Shown one piece after another: positions 13,201 to 23,310 of a stretch of 64,000 nt of DNA (the first letter of the stretch is position 1; every line of letters starts with the position of its first letter). The stretch covers positions 434,001 through 498,000 of the forward strand of contig JAEEVF010000001.1 in the NCBI GenBank assembly GCA_016290775.1, in the 5' to 3' direction. This DNA is from Acetatifactor sp. GTDB taxonomy: Bacteria; Bacillota; Clostridia; Lachnospirales; Lachnospiraceae. The position numbers and the translations under genes were made by a program. The notes under the pieces are model-generated. The model was not told the DNA's origin, did not search any database, and saw only the letters and a program-made list of their open reading frames with translations.

Positions 13201-14873
13201 TGGCGACCATGGCAGGGATCACGGAGGTAAATCCTTTAAGCCCGCATTATTACTGCAGCAAGTGCCACTACGTGGACTTTGATTCGGACGAGGTGAAGGC
13301 CTACGCTGGTAAGGCGGGCGTGGACATGCCGGACAAGCTCTGCCCCGTTTGCGGCGAAAAGCTCCATAAGGACGGCTTTGACATTCCCTTCGAGACCTTC
13401 CTTGGATTCAAGGGCGACAAGGAGCCTGATATCGACCTGAACTTCTCGGGAGAATACCAATCCAAGGCGCATAAATATACCGAGGTTATTTTTGGCGCGG
13501 GACAGACCTTCCGCGCAGGCACCATCGGCACGTTGGCAGACAAGACGGCATATGGTTTCGTCAAGAAATACTATGAGGAGCGCGGCGTCGTAAAGCGCAG
13601 AAGCGAGATCGAGCGTCTTGCGGCGGGATGCACGGGCGTACGCAGGAGCACGGGTCAGCACCCCGGCGGTATCGTTGTGTTGCCACTCGGTCAGGACATC
13701 AATTCCTTCACGCCGGTGCAGCACCCCGCAAACGATATGACGACGGACACGGTGACGACGCACTTTGATTATCACTCCATCGACCATAACTTGCTAAAGC
13801 TTGACATTCTCGGGCACGATGATCCGACCATGATCAGAATGCTGCAGGACCTCACGGGGATCGATCCTTTGACGATCCCGCTGGACGGCGCGGACGTGAT
13901 GAGCCTGTTCCAGAACACGGATGCGCTTGGCGTAACGCCGGAGCAGATTGGCGGGACAAAGCTTGGCGCGCTTGGAATTCCTGAGTTTGGTACGGACTTC
14001 GCAATGCAGATGGTTATCGATGCGCAGCCAAAATCCTTCTCGGATCTGGTGCGTATCTCGGGTCTTTCTCACGGCACGGACGTGTGGCTTGGCAATGCGC
14101 AGGATCTGATCAAGAGCGGGACCGCGACCATTTCCACGGCCATCTGTACCCGTGATGACATCATGACTTATCTGATCGGAAAGGGCGTGGAGCCTGAGAA
14201 GTCCTTTAAGATCATGGAGAACGTGCGTAAAGGTATTGTCGCAAAAGGGAAGTGTGCGCAGTGGGAGGAATGGTCGGCGGACATGAAGGCACACGACGTG
14301 CCGGATTGGTACATCGGTTCCTGTAAAAAGATCGCGTACATGTTCCCGAAGGCGCATGCGGCAGCATATGTCATGATGGCTTGGCGAATCGCTTACTGCA
14401 AGATCCATTATCCTTTGGCATATTACGCCGCCTACTTCACGATCCGCGCGAAGGCCTTTTCGTACGAACTCATGTGTCAGGGAAAGGCGCATCTCGAGCA
14501 GAAGCTCGCGGAACTTCGTGCCAAGGAGGATCAGCAGAATAAGGATAAGGATCAGATCAGTGACATGCGTATCGTGCAGGAGATGTATGCGCGCGGCTTC
14601 GAATTCCTGCCTATTGACATTTACAGGGCGCATTCGAGGCACTTCCAGATCATTGACGGCAAGCTGATGCCTCCCTTTACCAGCATTGAAGGCATGGGAG
14701 AGAAGGCGGCGGACGGCGTGATGGAGGCCGCAAAGGACGGTCCGTTCCTTTCGAGAGATGACTTTAAGGACAGGACGAAGGTGGCGCAGACTACGATCGA
14801 CACCATGACGCGGCTTGGGCTCTTGGAGGGATTGCCGGAGAGCAACCAGATCAGCCTTTTTGATTTTATGTAA
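10224..14873 (+). CDS. polC: DNA polymerase III alpha subunit, PolC type
   Basis: 1549 residues, longer than the usual ~1440. The order fits PolC: N-terminal domain, OB domain, PHP domain starting VELHCHTKMSDMDG (about 415), a DEDD 3'-5' exonuclease inserted in PHP (FVVFDIETTGF, about 520), the polymerase core (GSRGSVGSSF about 982 and EPDIDLNF about 1067) and C-terminal helix-hairpin-helix/OB parts. It is the replicative polymerase of low-GC Gram-positives. The extra length is mostly an Ala/Gly/Glu-rich low-complexity stretch at about residues 190-270 between the N-terminal and OB domains. Transcribed with ispG. Confidence 0.95.
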   Translation: MKAFFEAFPSVQLPKGLHDLMEQTVIEKITSTKAKDFLRIYLTSKNLIEKKDIHRVEKELKKQLFPGVLIDIKIYERFELSAQYTPEKLLDVYRESILEELMDYSHVLFVALKNARFSYPEEGRVIANLEDSVLVRGKEEELHRILEKILVERCGFGVKIELEYREKEKKDRSEEEERKISQRVAEITRLFEGKGKSGEGEGAADASGEAGAAGENAGEKAAEGDAANAAVGGAGAQGAAGDKAGAQTAPSKGAAANAGAGTKSFSGKGEFSKFKKGDRGYDRGSAKKSDNPDVIYGRDFEEVPQKIEEIIGEVGEVVIQGKILKLDAREIKNEKTIIIFDVTDFTDTITVKTFLKNEQVPEVKAGLKEGNFVKIKGVAMMDKFDHELSIGSIAGIKKTGDFSVSRKDLAVRKRVELHCHTKMSDMDGVSEAKDIVKRAYKWGHRAIAITDHGVVQGFTDAGHVWDDLWKAKKGECKDKGEPAPDKQDFFKVIYGMEAYLVDDLREIVTGDAGQTLQDDFVVFDIETTGFSPVSDHIIEIGAVKVSGGAIVDRFSTFVNPQVPIPFEIQRLTSINDDMVIDAPLIEAVLPEFMAFCDGAVMVAHNANFDMSFIMENCRRQGLPDKFTFVDTVQISRAILVDQARHTLDAICKTLGISLENHHRAVDDAEATAHIFEKFIKMLAERQIFTLAELNKLGEDSASIVQKSPSYHAIILAKNDLGRTHLYKLVSESHLKYFHRTPRVPKSLVQKYREGLILGSACEAGELYRALLDGQSDQQIARIVDFYDYLEIQPVGNNAFMVKSDKVRSIESIEDIQEVNRKIVKLGEKFHKPVVATCDVHFLDPQDEVYRRIIMAGKDFADADDQAPLYLHTTEEMLDEFAYLGSDKAYEVVVKNTNMIADMIETISPVRPDKCPPVIEDSDKTLTKICYDRAHEIYGPDLPEVVEARLKRELNSIISNGFAVMYIIAQKLVWKSVEDGYLVGSRGSVGSSFVATMAGITEVNPLSPHYYCSKCHYVDFDSDEVKAYAGKAGVDMPDKLCPVCGEKLHKDGFDIPFETFLGFKGDKEPDIDLNFSGEYQSKAHKYTEVIFGAGQTFRAGTIGTLADKTAYGFVKKYYEERGVVKRRSEIERLAAGCTGVRRSTGQHPGGIVVLPLGQDINSFTPVQHPANDMTTDTVTTHFDYHSIDHNLLKLDILGHDDPTMIRMLQDLTGIDPLTIPLDGADVMSLFQNTDALGVTPEQIGGTKLGALGIPEFGTDFAMQMVIDAQPKSFSDLVRISGLSHGTDVWLGNAQDLIKSGTATISTAICTRDDIMTYLIGKGVEPEKSFKIMENVRKGIVAKGKCAQWEEWSADMKAHDVPDWYIGSCKKIAYMFPKAHAAAYVMMAWRIAYCKIHYPLAYYAAYFTIRAKAFSYELMCQGKAHLEQKLAELRAKEDQQNKDKDQISDMRIVQEMYARGFEFLPIDIYRAHSRHFQIIDGKLMPPFTSIEGMGEKAADGVMEAAKDGPFLSRDDFKDRTKVAQTTIDTMTRLGLLEGLPESNQISLFDFM

Positions 14874-14889
14874 GCCTTGAAAAATATGG

Positions 14890-14918
14890 TTGAAATCTCA
14901 AAAGAAAAGATGTATAAT
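14890..14918 (+). promoter_or_regulatory. promoter of the MFS gene
   Basis: TTGAAA (14890-14895), 17 nt, TATAAT (14913-14918), 80 nt before the start codon. Confidence 0.75.
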
Positions 14919-14998
14919 GTCTTTCGGATTTTAGGGTCGTAAAAAAGCCCGTAAATACAAGTTTTTTCGAAAGAATATTATAAAAAAGAGGTTTGGTT

Positions 14999-16354
14999 AT
15001 GGAGACGAAGGAAACAAAAACCGGCGGCTGGCGCGCAAACAAATGGGTGAGAGCCGCAATCCCCGCACTGCTGTTGCATTGTAGTATCGGTACCGTTTAC
15101 TGCTGGAGTATTTTCAGCCAGGAGATCGCTGATTACATCGGATTCTCCAAGGGCGCAACGGAATGGGCTTTCAGCTTTGCCATTTTCTTCCTCGGCATGT
15201 CTGCTGCATTCCTTGGAAACGTGGTTGAGAAGGACATTCACAAGTCTTCCCTGATCGCAACGATCTGCTTTGCCATCGGTATGGCCGGCACGGGCTTTTT
15301 CATTTTCCTGGGCGGTCAGAACAAGGGAAGCGTGGTATCCCTGATCGGTATCTACATTTCCTATGGTTTCATCATGGGAATCGGTCTTGGTACCGGATAT
15401 CTTTCTCCCGTTAAGACGCTGATGCTTTGGTTCTCTGACAGAAAGGGCCTTGCAACCGGTCTTGCAGTGGCAGGCTTTGGCGCCGCAAAGGCAATCGCAA
15501 GCCCGATCATGCAGTGGATGCTCCACGGCCTTGGCGAGGGCGGTATCTACAAGATGTTCATCATCCTTGCAGGCGTTTACTTCGTAATGATGTTCATTGG
15601 TCACTTGCTCTTAAAGAAGCCTGAAGGCTGGCATGAGCCTCAGTCCAAGGACGCAAAGCCCAGCATCATGCAGGTGCTAAGGACCAAGCCCATCACCAAC
15701 TATATTGGCATTTGGCTGATGTTCTACATCAACATTACTTGTGGCCTTGCACTGATCTCTCAGGAGAAGATGATCGTGAAGTGCATCGGCCTTGCAGCTT
15801 CCGTAGGTATTATCTCCACGATCTCCGCAATCTTCAATGCGGGCGGTCGTCTTGGCTTCTCCGCATGGGCTGACACCATGAAGGACAGAAACACCATCTA
15901 CAAGATGATCTTCATCCTGTCCATCGCTTTCACGGCTCTCGTAATGGTAACGAGCGGCATCAAGAATGGCGAAGGCAACGTGCTTTTGATCATCCTTGTA
16001 CTGGTTTTGATCTTCTTCGTAAACGCAGGATACGGCGGTGGCTTCTCCAACGTGCCGACGCTCCTTTCGGATCATTACGGCATGGGTTCCATCAGTGCCA
16101 TCCATGGCATTACGCTTTCCGCTTGGGCATTTGCAGGTCTGACTGGTAACCAGGTGGCAACCTACATCGTAAACCACTCCGGTGAGTGGATCGATCATGA
16201 GGGCGTGAAGATGAATCCCGTTGGATATCAGAACGTTCTTTACTTCACGATCGCGCTGTATATCATCGCGTTGGTTCTTTGCCTGATCCTGGTAAGACCC
16301 ACCGACAAGGCGCTTGAAGCAAAGGCTGCAAAGAAAGCTGCCAAGAAGGCTTAA
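14999..16354 (+). CDS. MFS transporter of the oxalate:formate antiporter (OFA) type
   Basis: 451 residues with about 12 membrane segments. The start LHCSIGTVYCWSIF with the following ...QEIADYIGFSKGATEWAFS is typical of the OFA family, as are the GIGLGTGYLSPVKTLMLWF and GYGGGFSNVPTLLSDHYG loops. Family members exchange small carboxylates (oxalate/formate, lactate), so a monocarboxylate is the likely substrate; the exact one is not visible. ATG 14999 is chosen with AAGAGG 8 nt upstream. The C terminus is very Lys/Ala-rich. It stands alone between a promoter and a terminator. Confidence 0.85.
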   Translation: METKETKTGGWRANKWVRAAIPALLLHCSIGTVYCWSIFSQEIADYIGFSKGATEWAFSFAIFFLGMSAAFLGNVVEKDIHKSSLIATICFAIGMAGTGFFIFLGGQNKGSVVSLIGIYISYGFIMGIGLGTGYLSPVKTLMLWFSDRKGLATGLAVAGFGAAKAIASPIMQWMLHGLGEGGIYKMFIILAGVYFVMMFIGHLLLKKPEGWHEPQSKDAKPSIMQVLRTKPITNYIGIWLMFYINITCGLALISQEKMIVKCIGLAASVGIISTISAIFNAGGRLGFSAWADTMKDRNTIYKMIFILSIAFTALVMVTSGIKNGEGNVLLIILVLVLIFFVNAGYGGGFSNVPTLLSDHYGMGSISAIHGITLSAWAFAGLTGNQVATYIVNHSGEWIDHEGVKMNPVGYQNVLYFTIALYIIALVLCLILVRPTDKALEAKAAKKAAKKA

Positions 16355-16391
16355 TAAACAAAAGGCTTTATCATGAAAGAAAACAACAAAG

Positions 16392-16417
16392 GGCTGCCCT
16401 GATCGGCAGCCTTTTTT
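16392..16417 (+). terminator. terminator of the MFS gene
   Basis: GGCTGCC and GGCAGCC around a 6-nt loop, followed by TTTTTT. Confidence 0.9.
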
Positions 16418-16477
16418 GGAAGTCAGAGTTTGTATTGAATAAGTTTTTCAAGAAAAGGTTTTGAAGGAGAAAAGGGC

Positions 16478-17359
16478 ATGAGGATTGACGGAACCACAAA
16501 GGTTTGCGGCGTGATCGGAAATCCGATCGCACACACGATGTCCCCCCAGATCCATAATTTCCTGGCAGAGAAGATTGGGATCCACATGGCGTACCTTCCT
16601 TTCCTTGTGGAAAAGGAGGGGCTTTCTGACGCGATCAAGGGTGCATATGCACTCGACGTGCTTGGCCTGAACGTGACGATCCCTTTTAAGAGCGACGTGT
16701 TACCGCTTCTTTGCGGCGTGGATGATCTTGCCGCGCAGATCGGTGCCGTGAACACGCTGGTCCGTAAGGACGAAGGCTTCTATGGATATAACACCGACAT
16801 GCCCGGACTCTATCGCGCGATGTGTTCCGACGGGATCTCCTTAGAAGGGGAGAAGGTGTTGATTCTTGGAGCGGGCGGCGCCGCAAGGGCCGTGGCCATG
16901 ATGCTCGCACAAAAGGGCGTCTCCGAGATCAGAATGTTAAACCGCACGCTGGAAAAGGCACAGGCGATTGCCAGTGAGATCGAAGGGGCGACCGGAAAGA
17001 AGATCGTGATCCCCATGGAACTTGGCGCTTACAGGGAGCTTCCTGAGGATGAAAAGTTTATCGCGATCCAGGCGACGAACGTTGGCATGCATCCCAACGA
17101 GGGCGTGGCAATCCTTTCGGAAAAGGATTTCTACGATCACGTCAGGGTTGGTTACGATCTTGTGTACAATCCCTTGGAAACAAGATTCATGCAGCTTGTC
17201 AGGGAATCAGGCGGCAAGGCATATCATGGCCTGAAGATGCTTTTATATCAAGGGATCATCGCATTTGAGCTTTGGACGGGAACGCAGGTTCCTGAAGAGA
17301 TCGCAAACGAGACCTATGCGGTGGTTTTGGACTTGATGCAGAAAAAGGAAAAGCAATAA
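16478..17359 (+). CDS. aroE: shikimate dehydrogenase
   Basis: 293 residues; reduces 3-dehydroshikimate to shikimate with NADPH. The shikimate site is seen in GNPIAHTMSPQIHN near the N terminus and NVTIPFKSDV (catalytic Lys), and the NADP Rossmann loop is ILGAGGAARAVA. The C terminus has the family's GLKMLLYQG. It starts an aroE-aroK-aroQ run, three steps of chorismate synthesis out of pathway order. Confidence 0.95.
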   Translation: MRIDGTTKVCGVIGNPIAHTMSPQIHNFLAEKIGIHMAYLPFLVEKEGLSDAIKGAYALDVLGLNVTIPFKSDVLPLLCGVDDLAAQIGAVNTLVRKDEGFYGYNTDMPGLYRAMCSDGISLEGEKVLILGAGGAARAVAMMLAQKGVSEIRMLNRTLEKAQAIASEIEGATGKKIVIPMELGAYRELPEDEKFIAIQATNVGMHPNEGVAILSEKDFYDHVRVGYDLVYNPLETRFMQLVRESGGKAYHGLKMLLYQGIIAFELWTGTQVPEEIANETYAVVLDLMQKKEKQ

Positions 17360-17364
17360 GAAGA

Positions 17365-17904
17365 ATGAACAAGAATAAGACGGACAGAAAACAGAACATC
17401 CTGCTGATCGGCTTTATGGGAGCTGGCAAGACGTCAGTGGGCCTCAAGCTTTCCTGGAAGCTGCGCATTCCCGTGGAGGACACGGACAAGCTGATCGAGA
17501 AAAGGACGGGGAAGGCCATTTCCGAGATCTTTCGGACGGAAGGGGAGGAAGCCTTTCGTGAGATGGAGACGAACCTTCTTCGCGAGATCAGCAAGCGCCC
17601 CTATCGCAGGATTCTTTCCGTGGGCGGCGGGACGCCGGTGCGCGAGGAGAACCGAAAGCTCCTTAGAAGGTGCGGAACGGTGATCTACCTGCGCGTTCGG
17701 CCGGAGACAGTATATGCAAGGCTAAAAGGAGACAAGTCAAGGCCGCTTTTACAGGGCGACGATCCGCTTGGGACCATTCAAAGACTTATGGAGTCAAGGA
17801 AGGAAGCATATGAGTCCTGCGCCGACGTGATCCTGGACGTGGATGAACTCAGCGCGGAGGAATGCGCCACAAGGCTTGTGGGGATTTTGGAGGAAGAAAA
17901 ATGA
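17365..17904 (+). CDS. aroK: shikimate kinase
   Basis: 179 residues; phosphorylates shikimate. Walker A GFMGAGKTSVG near residue 17, DTDKLIE and FR.EGEEAFREMET shikimate-binding motifs and SVGGGTPVREENR are all visible. ATG is 5 nt after aroE. Its stop overlaps the aroQ start (ATGA). Confidence 0.95.
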   Translation: MNKNKTDRKQNILLIGFMGAGKTSVGLKLSWKLRIPVEDTDKLIEKRTGKAISEIFRTEGEEAFREMETNLLREISKRPYRRILSVGGGTPVREENRKLLRRCGTVIYLRVRPETVYARLKGDKSRPLLQGDDPLGTIQRLMESRKEAYESCADVILDVDELSAEECATRLVGILEEEK

Positions 17905-18344
17905 AGCTTTTAGTGATCAATGGTCCCAATTTAAATTTCCTGGGGATCCGGGAAAAAGAGGTTTACGGAACGCAGGATTATCAGTATTTGCTGAACATGA
18001 TCAAGGAAAAGGGAGAGCAGGTCGGATGTGAGATCGAGGTCTTTCAGAGCAACCACGAGGGCGCGATCATCGACCGCATTCAGGAAGCATATTTTGACGG
18101 GACGAAGGGCATCGTGATCAATCCGGGAGCATATACTCACTATTCTTATGCGATCCATGACGCGTTGGCAAGCATTCAGGGACTGCCCAAGATCGAGATC
18201 CACATCTCGGACATTACGAAGCGTGAGGATTTCCGAAAGGTTTCAGTGACGGCTCCCGCCTGCGACGGACAGATTTACGGACATGGGCTGGAGGGGTACT
18301 GCATGGCCATTGATGAAGTGCTCAGACTCCTGGCAGATCGTTAA
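17901..18344 (+). CDS. aroQ: type II 3-dehydroquinate dehydratase
   Basis: 147 residues; dehydrates 3-dehydroquinate to 3-dehydroshikimate. The type II signatures are LVINGPNLNFLGIREKEVYG, the flexible lid with catalytic Tyr (YGTQDY), NPGAYTHYSYAIHDAL and the His-containing EIHISDITKREDFR. ATG 17901 gives the canonical N terminus and a 4-nt overlap with aroK. Confidence 0.95.
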   Translation: MKLLVINGPNLNFLGIREKEVYGTQDYQYLLNMIKEKGEQVGCEIEVFQSNHEGAIIDRIQEAYFDGTKGIVINPGAYTHYSYAIHDALASIQGLPKIEIHISDITKREDFRKVSVTAPACDGQIYGHGLEGYCMAIDEVLRLLADR

Positions 18345-18368
18345 TTGAAAATTTTTTGAAAAAAATTG

Positions 18369-18397
18369 TTGAAATATTGAGTCATTTATATTAAACT
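18369..18397 (+). promoter_or_regulatory. promoter of efp
   Basis: TTGAAA (18369-18374), 17 nt, TAAACT (18392-18397), 46 nt before efp; AT-rich upstream. Confidence 0.65.
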
Positions 18398-18442
18398 GAT
18401 TAAGAATTATAAGCGCGAAAATTTTTAGGAGGATATTTTTTT

Positions 18443-19000
18443 ATGATTTCTGCAGGTGATTTCAGAAATGGTATGACCATTGAATTGGATAATAACGTGT
18501 TCCAGATCGTGGAATTCCAGCACGTAAAGCCTGGTAAGGGCGCTGCATTCGTACGCACCAAGCTTAAGAACATCAAGAGTGGCGGCGTAGTGGAAAGAAC
18601 CTTCCGTCCTACCGAGAAGTGCCCTCAGGCGCGTATCGACAGAAAGGACATGCAGTATTCCTATTCTGACGGAGATCTGTTCTACTTTATGGACACTGAG
18701 ACCTACGATCAGATCGCTCTGAATTCCGAGACCGTTGGTGATGCACTGAAGTTCGTGGTTGAGAACGAAGTTTGCAAGATCTGCTCCCACAATGGCAGCG
18801 TGTTCTCCGTTGAGCCTCCTCTGTTCGTAGAGCTGACCATCACGGATACCGAGCCTGGCTTCAAGGGCGACACCGCAACCGGCGCAAGCAAGCCCGCGAT
18901 CGTTGAGACTGGCGCGCAGGTAATGGTTCCTCTGTTCGTTGAGCAGGGTGACAAGATCAAGATCGACACCAGAACTGGTGAGTATCTGTCCCGCGTATAA
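18443..19000 (+). CDS. efp: translation elongation factor P
   Basis: 185 residues with three beta-barrel domains. The tip loop [12 protein letters not shown] places Lys32 where bacterial EF-P is modified or acts unmodified. It relieves ribosome stalling at consecutive prolines. Strong SD (AGGAGG). Codons are strongly biased, as in a highly expressed gene. No epmA/epmB or ymfI-type modification gene is nearby. Confidence 0.95.
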   Translation: MISAGDFRNGMTIELDNNVFQIVEFQHVKPGKGAAFVRTKLKNIKSGGVVERTFRPTEKCPQARIDRKDMQYSYSDGDLFYFMDTETYDQIALNSETVGDALKFVVENEVCKICSHNGSVFSVEPPLFVELTITDTEPGFKGDTATGASKPAIVETGAQVMVPLFVEQGDKIKIDTRTGEYLSRV

Positions 19001-19038
19001 TACGGGGCGAACTCCCAAAGCAGAAAAACAGACTTGTA

Positions 19039-19080
19039 AGGCAATGATTTTCGAAGGAGAGTCATTGCCTTTCTGATTTT
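19039..19080 (+). terminator. terminator of efp
   Basis: AGGCAATGA (19039-19047) pairs perfectly with TCATTGCCT (19062-19070), followed by TTCTGATTTT. Confidence 0.8.
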
Positions 19081-19189
19081 AAATTTTGGTTTCATGGGTT
19101 TGACTTTAAGGATTTTGCTTTCAAGGATTCAAAGAGGGAGCGGAGGGGATGCCGCGCCTTTGGGAGTTTGGCTTGTAAATGGACATGAA

Positions 19190-20128
19190 ATGAATAAACT
19201 GGAATTTGCGGAAGAGATCAAGCGTTTTGTGAAAGATGATCTTGGCGAAGCATATGAGGTCGGCCTCCGGGAGGTGACCAAGAACAATGGCGTTACGCTG
19301 ATTGGCGTTACGTTGACGGATAAGTGCAGCCAGGTGGCGCCCACGATCTACCTGGATGAACTTTATAAGGATTATCAAAACGGACGGAGCGTAGAGGGCA
19401 TCGCGGCCCTGGTGATCTCAAGCCTTCGAAAGGGCATGCCAAAGCAAAGGGTTCACATGGAGTTCTTTACCGAATTTGATAACGTCAAGGATCAGATCTG
19501 TTATCGACTGATCCATTATGACCGCAATGAAAAGCTTCTTGAGACGATCCCGAACCTTCCGTTTTTGGATCTTGCCATTACGTTTTTCTATCCCTTTCAT
19601 CATGAGGAGATCGGATATGGCAGCATTCAGATCACCAACGAGCATATCAAAAGATGGGGCGTGAACGTGAAGGACCTTTGGCGCGTTGCGAATGAGAATA
19701 CGCAAAGACTCTTCCCACAGCAATGTTGTCCCATGGGAGACATTTTGATGGAATTGACTGGCATGATAAAGGGGGAAGAATGGCCGGAGTTGCCTTCGGA
19801 AGAGGATATGGAGCATTTCCTGCCGATGATGCGGGTACTGACAAACCGGCAAAGGACGTTTGGGGCGTCCGTCATCCTTTACGATCACTATCTGGAACGG
19901 CTTTCTGACAGCTTTGGTCAGAGTCTGTACCTTATCCCGAGCTCAATCCATGAGGTCATTGTGATGCCAGTCAAGGAGGGGGCGGATGAGATAGGGCTCC
20001 AGGATATGATCAAGGAAGTCAACAAGGAGGTGCCGCCGACGGATGTCCTTTCAGACAGGCTTTATTACTATGACAGGGCCAGCAAAACCATTAAAATGGC
20101 ATGTGAGAGGGCTTTGCAGGGGGCATAA
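19190..20128 (+). CDS. DUF5688 family protein
   Basis: 312 residues by the ATG at 19190 (MNKLEFAEEIKRFVKDDLGEAYEV); the frame is open further upstream, but no convincing SD fixes the start. The first 80 residues (REVTKNNGVTLIGVTLTDKCSQVAPTIYLDELY) are what I know from DUF5688 proteins, which are abundant in gut Lachnospiraceae and have no known function. No signal peptide or membrane segment. Single gene. Confidence 0.75.
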   Translation: MNKLEFAEEIKRFVKDDLGEAYEVGLREVTKNNGVTLIGVTLTDKCSQVAPTIYLDELYKDYQNGRSVEGIAALVISSLRKGMPKQRVHMEFFTEFDNVKDQICYRLIHYDRNEKLLETIPNLPFLDLAITFFYPFHHEEIGYGSIQITNEHIKRWGVNVKDLWRVANENTQRLFPQQCCPMGDILMELTGMIKGEEWPELPSEEDMEHFLPMMRVLTNRQRTFGASVILYDHYLERLSDSFGQSLYLIPSSIHEVIVMPVKEGADEIGLQDMIKEVNKEVPPTDVLSDRLYYYDRASKTIKMACERALQGA

Positions 20129-20163
20129 ATACCGAAAAACAAGGCTTTGTTCTTAAAAGAAGG

Positions 20164-20192
20164 TAGACATTTTCGTTGAATTATGGTAGTAT
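20164..20192 (+). promoter_or_regulatory. possible promoter of tRNA-Arg(CCG)
   Basis: TAGACA (20164-20169), 17 nt, TAGTAT (20187-20192). A small hairpin GATCGG/CCGATC follows at about 20217-20236. Confidence 0.4.
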
Positions 20193-20259
20193 TATCAAGG
20201 TGGCGCCATCCAAAATGATCGGCATGATGCCCGATCAAAAATCAGTTCCAAAGCATTTT

Positions 20260-20331
20260 GCGATCGTAGTCTAATGGATAAAACGATGGCCTCCGACGCC
20301 GTTGTTGCAGGTTCGAGTCCTGTCGGTCGCA
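20260..20331 (+). tRNA. tRNA-Arg(CCG)
   Basis: Acceptor GCGATCG/CGGTCGC, anticodon stem ATGGC/GCCGT with loop CTCCGAC (CCG), T arm GCAGG-TTCGAGT-CCTGT, no encoded CCA. A lone chromosomal tRNA, useful as a reference for the array; 34 nt before the next gene. Confidence 0.92.
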
Positions 20332-20365
20332 CGATGCGCCACCTTGATGAGCATAAGAGGGTTCA

Positions 20366-21601
20366 ATGAAAGAAAAAGTAAGACAAATCTGGGAAATCGT
20401 GATGAGGAACGGGAAGTATATCTTTCCCGTGGTTGTCTGCGCCGCAGTTGCGATCACCGTCGTGATCGCACTCAAGGCAAGTGGCGTTCATCGCGAAGAA
20501 CTAAATAAGATCGGCGAGACGATCACCACCTTCGAGAGTCAGACGGCAACTTCAACCTCGGAAACAAAGGAGGAGATCGCGCTGGTCAAGAACGAAGACC
20601 CCGCGATCCTTCAGGCAGTGGAGACGTATTATAATGCGCTTGCCGAGGGAGATGAGGCTGCCCTGAATGCCATCTGTGACAAGGTGGAAGAGATGGACAT
20701 GCTTTGGTTCTTGGAGACTTCGAAGTACGTGGAGTATTATCCCGCACTGGATGTTTACACGAAGCCGGGATATGCGGAGGGCGAAACCATCGCATATGTT
20801 TGCTTCATGGTAAAGCTGACGGGTAAGGAAACGCCTTATCCGGGCTACATGCGTCATTATCTCTGCACTGCCGAGGATGGTTCTTTGTACATGAAGCGGA
20901 CCAACCTTTCCGATGCGGCGAACGAATACGTGCTCAAGGTGAGCAACGAGGCGGACGTCCTGGAGCTGACCAACCGCATCAAGGTGGAGTTTGATGAGCT
21001 TATGGAGAGCCAGCCGGATCTTCTCGGATACATGAATGACGTTTCCGAGGAAGTGATGCGCATGGTTGGCATCGAGCTTGGCAATCAGAAGGGCGAGAAC
21101 AACACGGAAGAAACGGATCCAAACGGCGAGACCGGTGAAGGCGGAGAAGGTGGCGAGGGCGGTACGGATGACCCCAGCCTTCCGACGGAAGAGCAGACAG
21201 AGGAGATCATTTACGCGATCGCATCCACGACGGTCAACGTCCGTAAGTCCGACAGTGAAAAGGCTGAGAAGATCGGCAGGCTGACGGGTGGCACGAAGGT
21301 GCAGGTGCTCGAGCAGATGGTCAATGGATGGACCAAGATCGTCTACGAGAAAAAAGAAGGCTACGTGATGTCCAAGTACCTGAAGGTTCAGGAATCGGCC
21401 AAGAAATTTACTCCGATCGGAAAAGTCAAGGCGACGGACAACATCAACGTGCGTGCGGACGCAAGCGCGGATTCCTCCAAGATCGGTACTCTGGTCAAGG
21501 GTGACAGCGTGGACCTGCTTGCAGTGGAAGGCGAATGGTGCAAGATCAATTTCAAGGACCAGATCGCGTACGTGAAGGCAGAGTATGTGGAGCGCGAGTG
21601 A
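20366..21601 (+). CDS. membrane-anchored SH3-domain protein
   Basis: 411 residues. One N-terminal membrane segment (about residues 17-35, YIFPVVVCAAVAITVVIAL) puts the rest outside. After a globular region (about 50-225) comes a Glu/Gly-rich linker and two bacterial SH3 (SH3b) repeats, each with the (I)NVR(K/A)S/DA...IG.L..G pattern (about 288-345 and 355-410). SH3b domains usually bind peptidoglycan or stems of cell-wall peptides, so a cell-surface role is likely. The enzyme partner, if any, is not next to it. Confidence 0.75.
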   Translation: MKEKVRQIWEIVMRNGKYIFPVVVCAAVAITVVIALKASGVHREELNKIGETITTFESQTATSTSETKEEIALVKNEDPAILQAVETYYNALAEGDEAALNAICDKVEEMDMLWFLETSKYVEYYPALDVYTKPGYAEGETIAYVCFMVKLTGKETPYPGYMRHYLCTAEDGSLYMKRTNLSDAANEYVLKVSNEADVLELTNRIKVEFDELMESQPDLLGYMNDVSEEVMRMVGIELGNQKGENNTEETDPNGETGEGGEGGEGGTDDPSLPTEEQTEEIIYAIASTTVNVRKSDSEKAEKIGRLTGGTKVQVLEQMVNGWTKIVYEKKEGYVMSKYLKVQESAKKFTPIGKVKATDNINVRADASADSSKIGTLVKGDSVDLLAVEGEWCKINFKDQIAYVKAEYVERE

Positions 21602-21662
21602 TTTTGTGCATTTCACACAAAAAATCAGAATGAAATTTTACAAGTTAATGCGATAAAGTACG

Positions 21663-21691
21663 TTGCATTTTGCAAAATGCGGGTATATAAT
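21663..21691 (+). promoter_or_regulatory. promoter of gdhA containing a 16-bp perfect palindrome
   Basis: TTGCAT (21663-21668), 17 nt, TATAAT (21686-21691). The spacer and part of the -35 are occupied by GCATTTTG/CAAAATGC (21665-21680), a perfect palindrome, a good candidate operator. The regulator is unknown. An inverted repeat TTTTGTG/CACAAAA (about 21603-21623) just upstream may end the SH3 gene. Confidence 0.7.
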
Positions 21692-21718
21692 AGCACCAAT
21701 GGGACAAAGGCGTTCTGA

Positions 21719-23134
<1,416 letters not shown>

Positions 23135-23149
23135 TAAATAGCGTTTCGG

Positions 23150-23183
23150 GCCCCGTGACCGCAAGGTCATGGGGCTTTCTTTT
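23150..23183 (+). terminator. terminator of gdhA
   Basis: GCCCCGTGACC (23150-23160) pairs with GGTCATGGGGC (23165-23175) around GCAA, followed by TTTCTTTTT. Confidence 0.9.
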
Positions 23184-23310
23184 TGTAACGGAATCGTTAC
23201 TTTTTTAGTGCCTCCCAAGGTGGCTTTTTCGTTGACTTTCACATGTCTTCGGGCTATTATGTAAGTAGGTGTTTTGTTGTTACATGGTTTACTGTGAAAG
23301 GAGAACGTGA

